Of a stretch of 41,840 nucleotides of DNA, positions 32,338 to 41,569 are shown in pieces. The stretch lies in contig WOYM01000009.1 of the NCBI GenBank assembly GCA_011620785.1, positions 1-41,840 on the forward strand, read 5' to 3'. How positions within the stretch are numbered: the stretch's first letter is position 1; each line of letters opens with the position of its first letter. This stretch comes from Methanothrix sp. (GTDB lineage: Archaea > Halobacteriota > Methanosarcinia > Methanotrichales > Methanotrichaceae). A program made the translations under genes and the position numbers. Under the pieces are notes generated by a model, which saw only the letters and a program-made list of their open reading frames with translations, had not been told where the DNA came from and made no database searches.

Positions 32338-33945
32338 TCATTCGCTTATCGTTATCCAGGCGTCGAGGATCGCCTCTGCCTCGTCGCGGTAGGCATTCAT
32401 CACATAGTCTATTCCTGAGACCCGGGCCGCCTCCTCAGTGAGTGCCATCAGATCCTTTCGGGAGACGGTCGAGAGGCGGAAGTTTCTCGATCCGGCCATA
32501 AGCTGCTGCATTCCCGTCTTGAACTTCTGGCAATAGGTGTACAGGGCCACTGCTCCACAGGGGATATCCTTCATATCATTGCCATATTTGGCATGGAGAT
32601 CCTCGTAGGAGACGAATATCTCCTCTGGCCGGCTACCGTACTTGGAGACGCTGGCCGGCAGCTCTCCTTTCTCCAGCCATTTGCCGATGTTCTTTCCTAC
32701 CATTCCCGGAATCATCAGCGCCCGGCCCATGCATATCGCTTTTACGAAGGGCGCGCCCATAGCAATGGACTTGAAGACCCCATCCTCACTGGAGAAGCCG
32801 CCGGCCATAGCGATATCTGGCACCTTCTTCCCCCGGCGAGATAGCTTGGTGGCAAACTCATAGACCAGCGCCTGCAGGTAGAAGGTGGGAATACCCCATT
32901 CGTTCATCATCGGCCAGGGGCTCATGCCTGTACCGCCAGGAGCGCCGTCGATGGTGAGAAGGTCGATCTTGGCCTCGGCCCCATAGCGAATGGCCATGGC
33001 CAGCTCAGCCATGCTGTAGGCCCCTGTCTTCAGGGTGATGCGCTTGAATCCCAAGCTGCGAAGCCGATCCACCTCATCGAAAAAGCCATCTCGGGAGACG
33101 AATCCCAGGCGAGAGTGCCTCTCGAACTCCTTTATCGCTCCGGACTTGTAGGCCATCTGCACCTCGAGGTTCCCTGGATCGGGCTGAACCATATAGCCCC
33201 TGGACTTCAGTTCCAGAGCTCTTTCCAGGCTGTCCACCTTGATCTCCCCGCCGATGCACTTAGCTCCCTGGCCCCACTTCAGCTCTATTGTCTCCAGGCC
33301 GTGCCGGGAAGAGACATACTCTGCCACCCCCAGGCGGGTGTCCTCCACATTCATCTGCACCAGGATCTCTCCCCAGCCCTCATGGAAGCGCTTGTAGGTC
33401 TCGATCCTCCGGTCCATCTCCGGAGACCTCTGCACCCGACCATGGCCATCCAGCACCAGCTCCGGGTCCACTCCGCAGACGTTCTCCCCGCAGACGATGG
33501 TGATGCCGGATATGGCGGCGCCGATGGCAAAGTGCTCCCAGTTCTTCCGGGCAATGTCAGTAGATCCCAGAGCGCCGGTGAATATAGGAAGCTTCATTGA
33601 AACCTTCCGAGACCAGCCGTATTCGGTGGAGACATCCACATTGGGAAAGATGGATGTGTCCGGTCCCGGCTCTACCCCCTCGGGAAGGCCGAAGGCTCCC
33701 ACGGCATATCCCTGGATATTGAGGTGGGAATAGTCGAGGGGGTAGTTCTTGTCCGCTCCGGCGGTCATCTCTCCGAATGGTCCTGGATACAGCACCTCTC
33801 TTCCCCGGAAGGAGGCCAGCCAGGTCTCGCAGCCGCCTTTGCAGCCATCTATGCATCTGGTGCAGATTCCCGACATCGGCACCACATTTCTTGATCGGTT
33901 GAATGTTCCTGTTGCTTCATTGGCATTGGGTCTTCTGAGATTCAT
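32338..33945 (-). CDS. Glutamate-synthase-like FMN protein (archaeal-type GltS domain)
   Basis: 535 aa. It contains the FMN/[Fe-S] synthase domain of glutamate synthase without the glutaminase domain: SMKLPIFTGALGSTDIARKN, ETIELKWGQGAKCIGGEIK, the FMN-phosphate segment LLTIDGAPGGTGMSPWPMMN (about residues 335-355) and DIAMAGGFSSEDG. The N-terminus has four cysteines in CTRCIDGCKGGC (C28, C31, C35, C39), probably an extra Fe-S site. The enzyme would reduce 2-oxoglutarate plus ammonia to glutamate, with glutamine amide nitrogen coming from another subunit; related proteins exist whose substrate is not proven. ATG 33945 lies seven bases after AGAGGT. No gltA or gltD-like neighbour except the flavoprotein at 36542, 2.6 kb away. 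Confidence 0.85.
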   Translation of the reverse strand: MNLRRPNANEATGTFNRSRNVVPMSGICTRCIDGCKGGCETWLASFRGREVLYPGPFGEMTAGADKNYPLDYSHLNIQGYAVGAFGLPEGVEPGPDTSIFPNVDVSTEYGWSRKVSMKLPIFTGALGSTDIARKNWEHFAIGAAISGITIVCGENVCGVDPELVLDGHGRVQRSPEMDRRIETYKRFHEGWGEILVQMNVEDTRLGVAEYVSSRHGLETIELKWGQGAKCIGGEIKVDSLERALELKSRGYMVQPDPGNLEVQMAYKSGAIKEFERHSRLGFVSRDGFFDEVDRLRSLGFKRITLKTGAYSMAELAMAIRYGAEAKIDLLTIDGAPGGTGMSPWPMMNEWGIPTFYLQALVYEFATKLSRRGKKVPDIAMAGGFSSEDGVFKSIAMGAPFVKAICMGRALMIPGMVGKNIGKWLEKGELPASVSKYGSRPEEIFVSYEDLHAKYGNDMKDIPCGAVALYTYCQKFKTGMQQLMAGSRNFRLSTVSRKDLMALTEEAARVSGIDYVMNAYRDEAEAILDAWITISE

Positions 33946-34018
33946 CCTTGATACCTCTGATGATAAATATGCAAACTGCGTGGCTTATTTCATTAAAAAA
34001 ATAAAATTTGAATAGCGC

Positions 34019-34273
34019 TCAAACAAACACCTTATCAGGCCTTTCTATTCTGGATCTCGCAGGCAGCAGGTTAATATTTGCTGCATCTTTCTCTGATAGA
34101 TACCTCTCCTGAAGCCTCCAGAAGGGCTCCGGGCTCCTCAGCCTTTCATCAATTCCCTCTTCCGGCAAAATCAGATCCCAGGGCTTCATGCACAGCCTGA
34201 AAATATTCGTATTTATCATTGCGCTTGCTGTTGGCGAATATCCAGCCCATGTGGTCCAGCCTCTTGCTTTCAT
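34019..34273 (-). CDS. Small protein of unknown function
   Basis: 84 aa. GGGTGA lies about eight bases before ATG 34273, a sound ribosome site. The sequence (KARGWTTWAGYSPTASAMIN, later PEPFWRLQERYLSEKDAANI) is aromatic-rich near the N-terminus with no signal peptide and no family I recognise. It ends 73 bases before the glutamate-synthase-like gene on the same strand and may be its leader gene. Composition is protein-like but the support is modest. Confidence 0.5.
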   Translation of the reverse strand: MKARGWTTWAGYSPTASAMINTNIFRLCMKPWDLILPEEGIDERLRSPEPFWRLQERYLSEKDAANINLLPARSRIERPDKVFV

Positions 34274-34534
34274 AATCCATTCACCCGATCAAATCTCTAT
34301 CCCGCCCTTACTTAGTTATTTTTGAGAATTGATCATAATTATTCATATCATAAATCGTATGAAATTCTCTTAAAATATCATAATCAAAAATCGGTATATG
34401 TGCAATGCCGGGAAATCAAACACAGAGGGATAATGAGGGCGGGGATGAGCATATGCTAGCGGCCTGAACTCATGACTGAAAAAGCGAAAAAGAGCAGATA
34501 CCATTATATTCCCTGAGAGATTGAGAAAAGCTCC

Positions 34535-36244
34535 ATGCCAGGCAAAATCTCCCACAGCTATGCATTTCGCGGCTCAGAAAAACCGCTTATTGGAAAGACC
34601 ATTGGGGATATGTTCGACGAGATTGCTGAGAAATATCCGGATAATGATGCACTTGTCTCCATTCACCAGGGAAAGAGGTACACCTATCGCGAGCTGCAAA
34701 AGGAGCTAAACCGGACGGCAAAGGGATTCATAGCTCTGGGGCTGAAGAAGGGCGACCGCCTGGCCATATGGGCGACGAACATAGCAGAATGGATCATCAC
34801 CCAGTATGCCACTGCCAAAGCGGGAATCATCATGGTGAACATCAACCCCGCCTACAGGACCCATGAGCTGGAGTACTCCCTCCGCCAGTCTGAGGCTCAG
34901 GTCCTGCTCCTCATGGACCGGTTCAAGAGCTCGGATTACGTCAAGATGTTCTATGAGGTATGCCCTGAGGCCCAAACCAGCAAACCGGGGGAGATCCACT
35001 CCGAGAAGCTGCCCTTCCTGAGAACAGCTGTGCTGATCAGGGGAGAGAAGCAATCCAGCATGTACACCTGGGAGGAAGTGCTCCGCATGGGAGAGGAGAT
35101 TCCAGATGAGGTTCTGGCAGAGAGACAGGCGAGCCTTGACTTCGACGACCCCATCAACATTCAGTACACGTCGGGCACGACAGGATTTCCCAAGGGCGTG
35201 GTCCTGACCCACCATAATATACTGAACAACGGCTACTTCATCGGAGAGTGCATGAAATTCACGGAAGAAGACCGGCTATGTATACCGGTCCCCTTCTATC
35301 ATTGCTTTGGCATGGTACTCTCCAATATGGCCTCCGTGACTCACGGGACCACCATGGTCCTGCCGGCAGAGCACTTCGACCCCATATCCGCCCTTTCCGC
35401 GGTAGAAAAGGAGCGCTGCACCGCGTTGCATGGAGTTCCCACCATGTTCGTGGCCGAGCTTGAGCATCCCGATTTCAGCAAGTTCGATCTGAGAAGCCTG
35501 CGCACGGGAATCATGGCCGGATCGCCCTGTCCCATTGAGTTCATGAAAAAGGTGAGCAACCTGATGAACATGAGTGAAGTGGTGATAACCTACGGCCAGA
35601 CCGAGTCCTCCCCAGGGATCACCATGTCATCCACCGACGACTCGCTGGACCTGAGGGTCTCGACTGTGGGAAAGCCCATGCCCCATACAGAGATGAAGAT
35701 AGTGGATCCGAAGACGGGAAAGATCGTTCCCCGTGGGGAGACGGGCGAGATCTGTGCCCGAGGCTACATGATCATGAGGGAATACTATAACAATCCCGTG
35801 GCTACGGAGCAGTGCATAGACGAAGAAGGCTGGCTGCATACCGGAGACCTGGGGACGCTGGACGAGAACGATTACTGCAAGATAACCGGCCGGCTCAAGG
35901 ACATGGTGATTCGAGGAGGAGAGAACATCTATCCCCGAGAGATTGAGGAGTTCCTCTATACCCACCCTGCCATCAGCGATGTGCAGGTGATCGGCGTCCC
36001 GGACAAGAAGTATGGCGAGGAGCTGATGGCCTGGATCAAGCTTAAGAATGGCGCATCTGCCACCCAGGAGGAGATCAAAGCCTTCTGCAAGGGCAGAATC
36101 GCGCACTTCAAGATCCCCAGGTATATCAAGTTCGTGGACGATTTCCCCATGACGGTCAGCGGAAAGATTCAGAAGTACAAGATGAGAGAGGATTCGATCA
36201 AGGAGCTGGGTCTGGAGGAAGCGGCGGAGATGAAGACGGCCTGA
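34535..36244 (+). CDS. AMP-forming acyl-CoA synthetase (medium/long-chain ligase type)
   Basis: 569 aa, ANL superfamily. The ATP-binding P-loop YTSGTTGFPKG (from about residue 210), the YGQTESSPG segment, GEICARGYMIMREYYNN, the adenylate-binding TGDLGTLDENDYCKITGR with the hinge Asp, and the catalytic Lys in VSGKIQKYKMRE (about residue 544) are all intact. It activates a carboxylic acid to acyl-AMP and then acyl-CoA. The short-chain-specific acetyl-CoA synthetase has a longer N-terminus, so this is more like a fatty-acid or branched-acid ligase; exact substrate unknown. ATG 34535; TATA-like TTATATT lies about 27 bases upstream. Looks bacterial-like, so lateral transfer is possible. Confidence 0.9.
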   Translation: MPGKISHSYAFRGSEKPLIGKTIGDMFDEIAEKYPDNDALVSIHQGKRYTYRELQKELNRTAKGFIALGLKKGDRLAIWATNIAEWIITQYATAKAGIIMVNINPAYRTHELEYSLRQSEAQVLLLMDRFKSSDYVKMFYEVCPEAQTSKPGEIHSEKLPFLRTAVLIRGEKQSSMYTWEEVLRMGEEIPDEVLAERQASLDFDDPINIQYTSGTTGFPKGVVLTHHNILNNGYFIGECMKFTEEDRLCIPVPFYHCFGMVLSNMASVTHGTTMVLPAEHFDPISALSAVEKERCTALHGVPTMFVAELEHPDFSKFDLRSLRTGIMAGSPCPIEFMKKVSNLMNMSEVVITYGQTESSPGITMSSTDDSLDLRVSTVGKPMPHTEMKIVDPKTGKIVPRGETGEICARGYMIMREYYNNPVATEQCIDEEGWLHTGDLGTLDENDYCKITGRLKDMVIRGGENIYPREIEEFLYTHPAISDVQVIGVPDKKYGEELMAWIKLKNGASATQEEIKAFCKGRIAHFKIPRYIKFVDDFPMTVSGKIQKYKMREDSIKELGLEEAAEMKTA

Positions 36245-36541
36245 GCGGGGGGGGTGGACGCTCTTTTGCTCCTCAATTCTTGAGCCCTCGGTGGCCCATC
36301 TCTCTTTCCTCTTCATCATTTATGCTCAAGGCTTTGAAGATTTAGGGCCGCAAATATTTCCTGCAGACAATAATATTCTGCAAATTTCACTACAAGATCC
36401 TTACGCTGCTTACTTCTGTCTGGAATGATAAGCCAATTGTTATATCTCATAACGATATACACTGCTTTTCAATAATCGAATCAATTTCATTTATCTGCAA
36501 AAACAGAATGGAATTAGACTGGCAGATCGCCAGGAGGCGGG
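36245..36541. other. 297-base intergenic region
   Basis: No convincing gene. It is AT-rich after about 36330 and holds an imperfect inverted repeat GTTATATCTCATAACGATATAC (36438-36459), which may be a regulator site for the flavoprotein gene. AGGAGG lies about five bases before that gene's ATG. Confidence 0.4.
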
Positions 36542-37429
36542 ATGAACAGGATAGTTCGGCGAGAGGAGATGGCAGGGGGGAGGATGGTGCTCAATGAGAT
36601 TGAGGCCCCAAAGATCGCCCGTGTGGCCCAGCCCGGGCAGTTTGTGATGCTCAGGGCAAATGAATTAGGGGAGAGGGTGCCGATGACAATCTCGGATACA
36701 AATCAAGAGAAAGGGACCATTACCATCATATTCTCCGTTGTAGGCTGGTCCACCGCCCTTTTCAAGACCCTGCAGGTGGGAGACTCCTATCAGAATGTGG
36801 TTGGACCTCTGGGCCGGCCTACTGAGGTGGAGGCAGCGGGCACGGCAATTTGCGTTGGCGGGGGCACGGGCGTTGCCGTTCTCTATCCCATTGCCAGGAA
36901 GCTTAAAAGCAGAGGAAGCAGGGTGATAAGCATCATCGGAGCACGAAATGAGGAGCTGATCATCCTGAGACGAGAGATGGAAACGGTCTCCGATGAGCTG
37001 CTGGTCTGCACAGATACCGGCACCATTGAACGCAATGCTCTGGTCACCGACCTATTGATAGAGGTGCTGGAGAGGGAGACTCCGGATGTGGTGGTGGCTA
37101 TCGGGCCGGTGCCCATGATGAAGAGGGTTAGCGAGATCACCAAGCCCCTCGGGATCAAGACCATAGTTAGCCTGAACCCCATCATGATCGACGGTACGGG
37201 AATGTGCGGCAGCTGCCGGGTGGAGGTTGACGGCCAGATGAGGCTGGCCTGTGTGGAGGGCCCGGAGTTCGACGGCCACAAAGTGAACTTCGATCTGCTC
37301 ATGGAACGGTTGCAGTCCTTCCAGGAAGAGGAGGTGCAGGCACTGGAGGCTCACGGAGTGACTGAGCTGCACAGCTGCAGGATGGAAGAAGTGATCCGGA
37401 AAAAGGAGAGGGAGCTGGAAAAGGACTGA
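36542..37429 (+). CDS. Ferredoxin-NAD(P) reductase-type flavoprotein (NfnA / SudB / PyrK-like)
   Basis: 295 aa. The FAD domain (about residues 1-95) opens with a barrel containing GQFVMLRANELGERVPMTI; the R-V-P-M-T-I motif holds the flavin. The NAD(P) domain follows, AICVGGGTGVAVLYPIARKL (about 102-121). Near the end GTGMCGSCRVEVDGQMRLAC (C222, C225, C237) binds a [2Fe-2S] cluster. This family pairs with a catalytic flavoprotein (NfnB/GltA, dihydroorotate dehydrogenase or sulfide dehydrogenase) to exchange electrons between NAD(P)H and ferredoxin. No such partner lies next to it, although the glutamate-synthase-like protein is nearby. ATG 36542. Confidence 0.9.
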   Translation: MNRIVRREEMAGGRMVLNEIEAPKIARVAQPGQFVMLRANELGERVPMTISDTNQEKGTITIIFSVVGWSTALFKTLQVGDSYQNVVGPLGRPTEVEAAGTAICVGGGTGVAVLYPIARKLKSRGSRVISIIGARNEELIILRREMETVSDELLVCTDTGTIERNALVTDLLIEVLERETPDVVVAIGPVPMMKRVSEITKPLGIKTIVSLNPIMIDGTGMCGSCRVEVDGQMRLACVEGPEFDGHKVNFDLLMERLQSFQEEEVQALEAHGVTELHSCRMEEVIRKKERELEKD

Positions 37430-37458
37430 AGAGTGACCCGAATCTGCAAAAAGAGCAC

Positions 37459-37710
37459 TCAGCTATCCAGCCGGAACTCCCGCGGCCAAAGACCATCTCC
37501 GTTCGAGCGATCAGGGATGATTAGAGCCTCTTCTAAACGGCCCAGAATCATCTCATCCACCTCCGATGTCCTGATCCTGAAGACCTCCGCCAGGATCTCC
37601 TTTGCCGTCTCCAGCTCCAGAGCCGCCTGGTCTGCCTGGCGGGAATTGCTGCCGACGGGATACTTCTGGGGGCGGGCCAGCTTTTCCATGATGGATGACA
37701 GTGCTTCCAT
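37459..37710 (-). CDS. Small helical protein of unknown function
   Basis: 83 aa from ATG 37710. MEALSSIMEKLARPQKYPVG leads to a helical, acidic core (ALELETAKEILAEVFRIRTS, then EVDEMILGRLEEALII) and ends with GDGLWPREFRLDS. It has no signal peptide. A TTG three codons upstream is also open. No strong ribosome site, but TATA-like TTAATCTTATAC lies about 30 bases upstream. It converges with the flavoprotein gene, 29 bases away. Composition suggests a real gene; function unknown. Confidence 0.6.
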   Translation of the reverse strand: MEALSSIMEKLARPQKYPVGSNSRQADQAALELETAKEILAEVFRIRTSEVDEMILGRLEEALIIPDRSNGDGLWPREFRLDS

Positions 37711-37869
37711 GGAGAACAACTGCTACGTATAAGATTAAGTACTTTTGCCAAAAAACAATATCTATAAACCATTTTTACATAATAGAAAGTATGAATAAGA
37801 TACAAATGAATATATGATGAAATTGCTGCCGATCAGGCCTCATGCCAGATACAAAAAAGAATGCGGCAA

Positions 37870-39267
37870 TTATGTCACATACTCATAATGCCGGTATCCC
37901 TGATGGTCAATCTCCGTCAGAGCGAACTCCCCGGAAGGCCGGATCAGGCTCTCCTTTCTCACTCCCTCATGCAGCAATTCATACTCCTCCAGGGATATTT
38001 CCCTTCTCTTCTCCAGCCTCTCAAACAGGCCCCTTGACGGTACAGAAGAGAACTCCGAGCTGACCCGCGCCGAGAAGACCAGGGCTGAACATCCGCTTCC
38101 GTAAGCCCCAAAGCAAAGCCTCTCATGCGCTCGGAGCTTCTGCAACTCCAGGAGGCTGGCCAGGCCCAGATAGATCGAGCCGGTATAGATATTCCCAATA
38201 GAGCGGGAGAGAGCTGCCGAATCTATAACCCTGGCATTATAAGCCTCCAGAAACTGCCTGGACCGAGCAAAGCTCCGGGCATAGCGGGCCAGGTCGAGCC
38301 GATACCTCTCGAGATCATCATAATTTCCAGCCTCGGGCTCCGGTCCGATCTCCGCCTCAACATCACTCCACCGGCTGCTGTTCTTCCAGTCCTGCCGGAA
38401 TATAGCGGCAGATGCATACTCGATCATTCTGGGATAGGGGATATGGAAGAGAAGGTGGTCGATCGAGTCGGTGGTGCACTCCCCATTCTTTGGACTGATT
38501 ATGCCCTTGCGAGCAGCTTTGGCAGCAAATGATGCAAATGCTCCCTGCATGGCATCGAGGTAACACTGGTTGCTATGCTTGCCATTGACCGTGGCCATTG
38601 TGCAGCCTGTCGGGCGGAAGAAGTCGTTCTCATCCCTGGTAAAGCAGCCATAGATCTGCTCTAAAGCGGCAATCCTCGGATTTTTCTTGACCAGCAATGA
38701 GACGCTTCCTGCCCCCTGAGTGTACTCTCCAGAGGAGCCCAGTGGGTATTTGGCCACATCAGAGGCTATGACCACCCCGACCCTTTCGCCCTCATCGGCA
38801 GCCACCCAGTAGCTGATGCTCTCCAGAGCAAGAGTGGTGCCGATGCAGGCCGACTTGAACTCCACCGTGGAGCAGTCCTGAAATGAGCCGGGACCATATA
38901 CCTTCTCCAGCATGCCGATGACATAGGTTCCAATCGCTTTGGCCTCGTCGACCGCAGACTCAGTGCCAATATGAATTTTTCCGATATCCTCGGGCAAAAG
39001 GTCGCAGCGGCGCATCAGTTCGAGAAGTGACATGGCGGCCATGGTGGCTGCGTCCTCATGGGCATCGGGAATGGCCATCCTCTCTATTCCAATTCCTCGG
39101 GTGAGCTTGTCCGGATCGATCTCTCGCCGGCGGGAGAACTCCCCATCCAAAGGAAGGTAAAGCTGCGGAATATAGACGGCCAGGTCGTCAATTCCCACCG
39201 CCTGCTTGAATAGCGAATGGTCTGAAACCGAATTGCTTTTCGAAGAATTGCCAAAAATGCCGGTCAA
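37870..39267 (-). CDS. Hydroxymethylglutaryl-CoA synthase, long (eukaryotic/bacterial-like) form
   Basis: 465 aa. It condenses acetyl-CoA with acetoacetyl-CoA to HMG-CoA for the mevalonate pathway. Thiolase-fold catalytic residues are visible: GTESAVDEAK with the Glu (E103), STVEFKSACIGTTLALES with the nucleophile Cys (C141), and FHIPYPRMIEYASA with the His. Archaeal HMG-CoA synthases are usually near 350 aa and lie beside a thiolase and a DUF35 protein; this one is longer and stands alone, so it may be a transferred version or serve another condensation. TTG 39267 follows AGAGG by six bases; no in-frame ATG occurs before residue 64. Confidence 0.85.
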   Translation of the reverse strand: MTGIFGNSSKSNSVSDHSLFKQAVGIDDLAVYIPQLYLPLDGEFSRRREIDPDKLTRGIGIERMAIPDAHEDAATMAAMSLLELMRRCDLLPEDIGKIHIGTESAVDEAKAIGTYVIGMLEKVYGPGSFQDCSTVEFKSACIGTTLALESISYWVAADEGERVGVVIASDVAKYPLGSSGEYTQGAGSVSLLVKKNPRIAALEQIYGCFTRDENDFFRPTGCTMATVNGKHSNQCYLDAMQGAFASFAAKAARKGIISPKNGECTTDSIDHLLFHIPYPRMIEYASAAIFRQDWKNSSRWSDVEAEIGPEPEAGNYDDLERYRLDLARYARSFARSRQFLEAYNARVIDSAALSRSIGNIYTGSIYLGLASLLELQKLRAHERLCFGAYGSGCSALVFSARVSSEFSSVPSRGLFERLEKRREISLEEYELLHEGVRKESLIRPSGEFALTEIDHQGYRHYEYVT

Positions 39268-39401
39268 GATAGCCTCTCTCCTTTTGGCCAGAGGTTGGGT
39301 GGATATTATTTCAGGCTTTTGCTGCTATTAATCGAGAAAGATCAGGAAAATATATCAACTAAAAGAGCCAATAATTGATTAAAATTTAAGGAGTGAAGAA
39401 T

Positions 39402-39620
39402 ATGTCCGGAGATGTATACAAAGTAATAGAGCTGGTTGGGACCTCGACCACCAGCTGGGAAGATGCCGTCAAGACAGTAGTCGACAGGGCAACCAAGACC
39501 CTCAGAGACCTTCGCATCGCTGAGGTCAAGGAGCTGGATGTCAGGCTGGATAATGGGAAGATCGCCGAGTACAGGGCGAAGGTCTGCCTCTCGTTCAAGT
39601 ACGAGGGAGAGAGCGATTAG
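39402..39620 (+). CDS. Dodecin
   Basis: 72 aa, the length of dodecins, which form dodecameric shells storing flavin (riboflavin or lumichrome in archaea, FMN in bacteria). YKVIELVGTSTTSWEDAVKT is the hallmark N-terminus, with the flavin-sandwiching Trp. The C-terminal strands, VKELDVRLDNGKIAEYRAKV, complete the fold. Start ATG 39402, with AAGGAG eight bases upstream; a GTG three codons earlier overlaps this site. Divergent from the HMG-CoA synthase gene. Confidence 0.95.
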   Translation: MSGDVYKVIELVGTSTTSWEDAVKTVVDRATKTLRDLRIAEVKELDVRLDNGKIAEYRAKVCLSFKYEGESD

Positions 39621-39771
39621 ATCCGGCCAGGTCTATCAATTGAACTGCAATCCGGCAAAAATTGGGCAAGAAAGAGCCAAGAAAATGGCTTGAGAGAATA
39701 GGGAAAGCTGGTAGGAGTTCACCCTCATGGGTGGCTCTGGCCCTCCCTTCTGCAGCACATGACCGATTGAC

Positions 39772-41379
39772 TCAAGCCCTGCCGAAGACCTTTTTCAGCA
39801 GCCCACCGCTGCTCTGGCTCTTCTTGCTTCGAACGGGCTTCTCGTTCCCAGAGCTTTCCGGGGATTGAGGCCTTGACCGCTTCTCCAGAGCTCTTGCTGG
39901 CTGGACGGAGGAGGCTTTCGCCTTCTCCCGGGAGACTATCTCAGTGCTAACCCCGCCATGCCTCGATTTTCTCGGCCGGATGTTGACAGTTATCGGCCTT
40001 TCTATCTCATTGCTCACCAGCATGGCCACACCAGCAGGCAACCTCTTGATCTCTTCCTCCAGGTCAGAGGTCATGCCCTCCAGGCCCTTGCTTAACGCCT
40101 TGAGGTCATTGGGATTGGTAACCCTCATAATGATCTGGGTGTTGCACTGAGATATCACGTTCTTGTCCACCCTGGCCGGCCTCTGGCTGATGATCATCAG
40201 TCCCAGGCCGAACTTGCGCCCCTCCGCGGCAATGGTACGCACGATATTGGTGGATGCCGCATTTCCTGTCCCCCGCTCGGGAATATAGTTATGCGCCTCT
40301 TCCACCACCACCATTCCCGGAGAGATCAGCCTGCGCTTTCGGGCCTCGAAGATATCGGTCAGCAGACGGGCGACGATCATGGCCTGCAGCTCAGGTATGA
40401 TTCCAGTCATATCGATCACTGCCGCCCTTCCCGGACTGAGCAGCTCGTCGCAGGGCGTCGCCGTACCTGAGAAGAGCCCCAGCTCTAAGAGGGATTCCAG
40501 CTGGCCCACCAGATTCCACTTCACCTTGGAGTTGCTCCTCACCACCTGCTCTATGATATCCTCCAGGGTGTAGGCGTCCGTTTCCGCCCTCAGGGCGCTG
40601 ATAGCCTCATAGAGCAGCCCCAGCTGGCCGCTGCTGCTGCTCTCATTGGGGATCATCTTCGCCACCTCTCTTGCCGAGAGGTTCAATGAATTGAAGCGAA
40701 ATGGCCTGTCCGCCCTGGGATTCATGGCCATCTCCCCTGGGGTATAAACAGTGATATCATATCCCCGGGGCTTGACCTTGTACTTGCTGAAATCGCCCAC
40801 GTTGTTCGGCTCTTTCATAGAGGCGTACTCCCCATGAGGATCGATCACCAGCAGTGCCACCTTCCTGTCCAGGAGCTCTTCAAGTATCACAGCTGCTGTA
40901 TAGGATTTTCCCGAACCGGTCTTTGCCAGAACGCTGCAATGCTTTTGCACCAGGGTATTGGCATCCATCTCCACCCGGATATCGTAGCCTTTCAGCATGC
41001 CTATGTACATGTCGCCTTTAGATAGGCCGAGGGTTGCCTTGATCAGCTTCTCATCGGCCAGGAATACCGACTCTCCAGGGCGGGCTGGGCTGGTGGGGAG
41101 GCGCAGCTTGCCGTTACTTTCCACGCCAATCACCCTCGACTCAGCGATCATCATCTCTCGGGAGTCGTAGTTCCTGGCTGCATCATTGAGCTGGTTTACG
41201 GTGTAAGCAGTGTTAGACCTTTTTATGTCCTCAATCTGGGCTAAGATCCACTCCCTGCCATCTCCTTTGGCTTTTATGTATGTGCCCCGTCCAACCTCTT
41301 TATTTATGAGAAACTTAAATGCAGTAGGTGTGGTCTCACCAACGATTGTGCCCACAGATCCCTTGACTATCGACCTCAA
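39772..41379 (-). CDS. herA: HerA-type bipolar DNA helicase/translocase
   Basis: 535 aa. An N-terminal HAS-barrel (about residues 1-110) is followed by a RecA-like FtsK/HerA ATPase. Walker A is LAKTGSGKSYTAA (Lys 158), Walker B MVVVEEAHNY, and an arginine-finger region follows in IISQRPARVDKNVIS. A basic Ser/Pro-rich tail of about 60 residues ends in KKVFGRA. In archaea HerA works with NurA nuclease and Mre11-Rad50 in resection of double-strand breaks. No nurA, mre11 or rad50 is in view; they may lie beyond the window or elsewhere. TTG 41379 follows GGTGATGG; no nearby ATG. Confidence 0.88.
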   Translation of the reverse strand: MRSIVKGSVGTIVGETTPTAFKFLINKEVGRGTYIKAKGDGREWILAQIEDIKRSNTAYTVNQLNDAARNYDSREMMIAESRVIGVESNGKLRLPTSPARPGESVFLADEKLIKATLGLSKGDMYIGMLKGYDIRVEMDANTLVQKHCSVLAKTGSGKSYTAAVILEELLDRKVALLVIDPHGEYASMKEPNNVGDFSKYKVKPRGYDITVYTPGEMAMNPRADRPFRFNSLNLSAREVAKMIPNESSSSGQLGLLYEAISALRAETDAYTLEDIIEQVVRSNSKVKWNLVGQLESLLELGLFSGTATPCDELLSPGRAAVIDMTGIIPELQAMIVARLLTDIFEARKRRLISPGMVVVEEAHNYIPERGTGNAASTNIVRTIAAEGRKFGLGLMIISQRPARVDKNVISQCNTQIIMRVTNPNDLKALSKGLEGMTSDLEEEIKRLPAGVAMLVSNEIERPITVNIRPRKSRHGGVSTEIVSREKAKASSVQPARALEKRSRPQSPESSGNEKPVRSKKSQSSGGLLKKVFGRA

Positions 41380-41569
41380 AGACCATCACCGCATTCGTGC
41401 GCTTCCATGCTCAACACATTCTTCAAAAATTTTCCATTTCCCCCATTGCCATAAACCAGGATTTAATAGAGATCTGGAAGTATAAAAAGATTGGTCCGGA
41501 TCATTGATGCTCATGTCTTGCATACTATAATTATAAAACGGTGATGTGGACCAATCCTTTCCTTCCGAC

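Noticed and set aside
37814..37888. 24-codon plus-strand frame between two minus-strand genes
   Set aside because: Too short, it overlaps the end of the HMG-CoA synthase gene and lacks a ribosome site.
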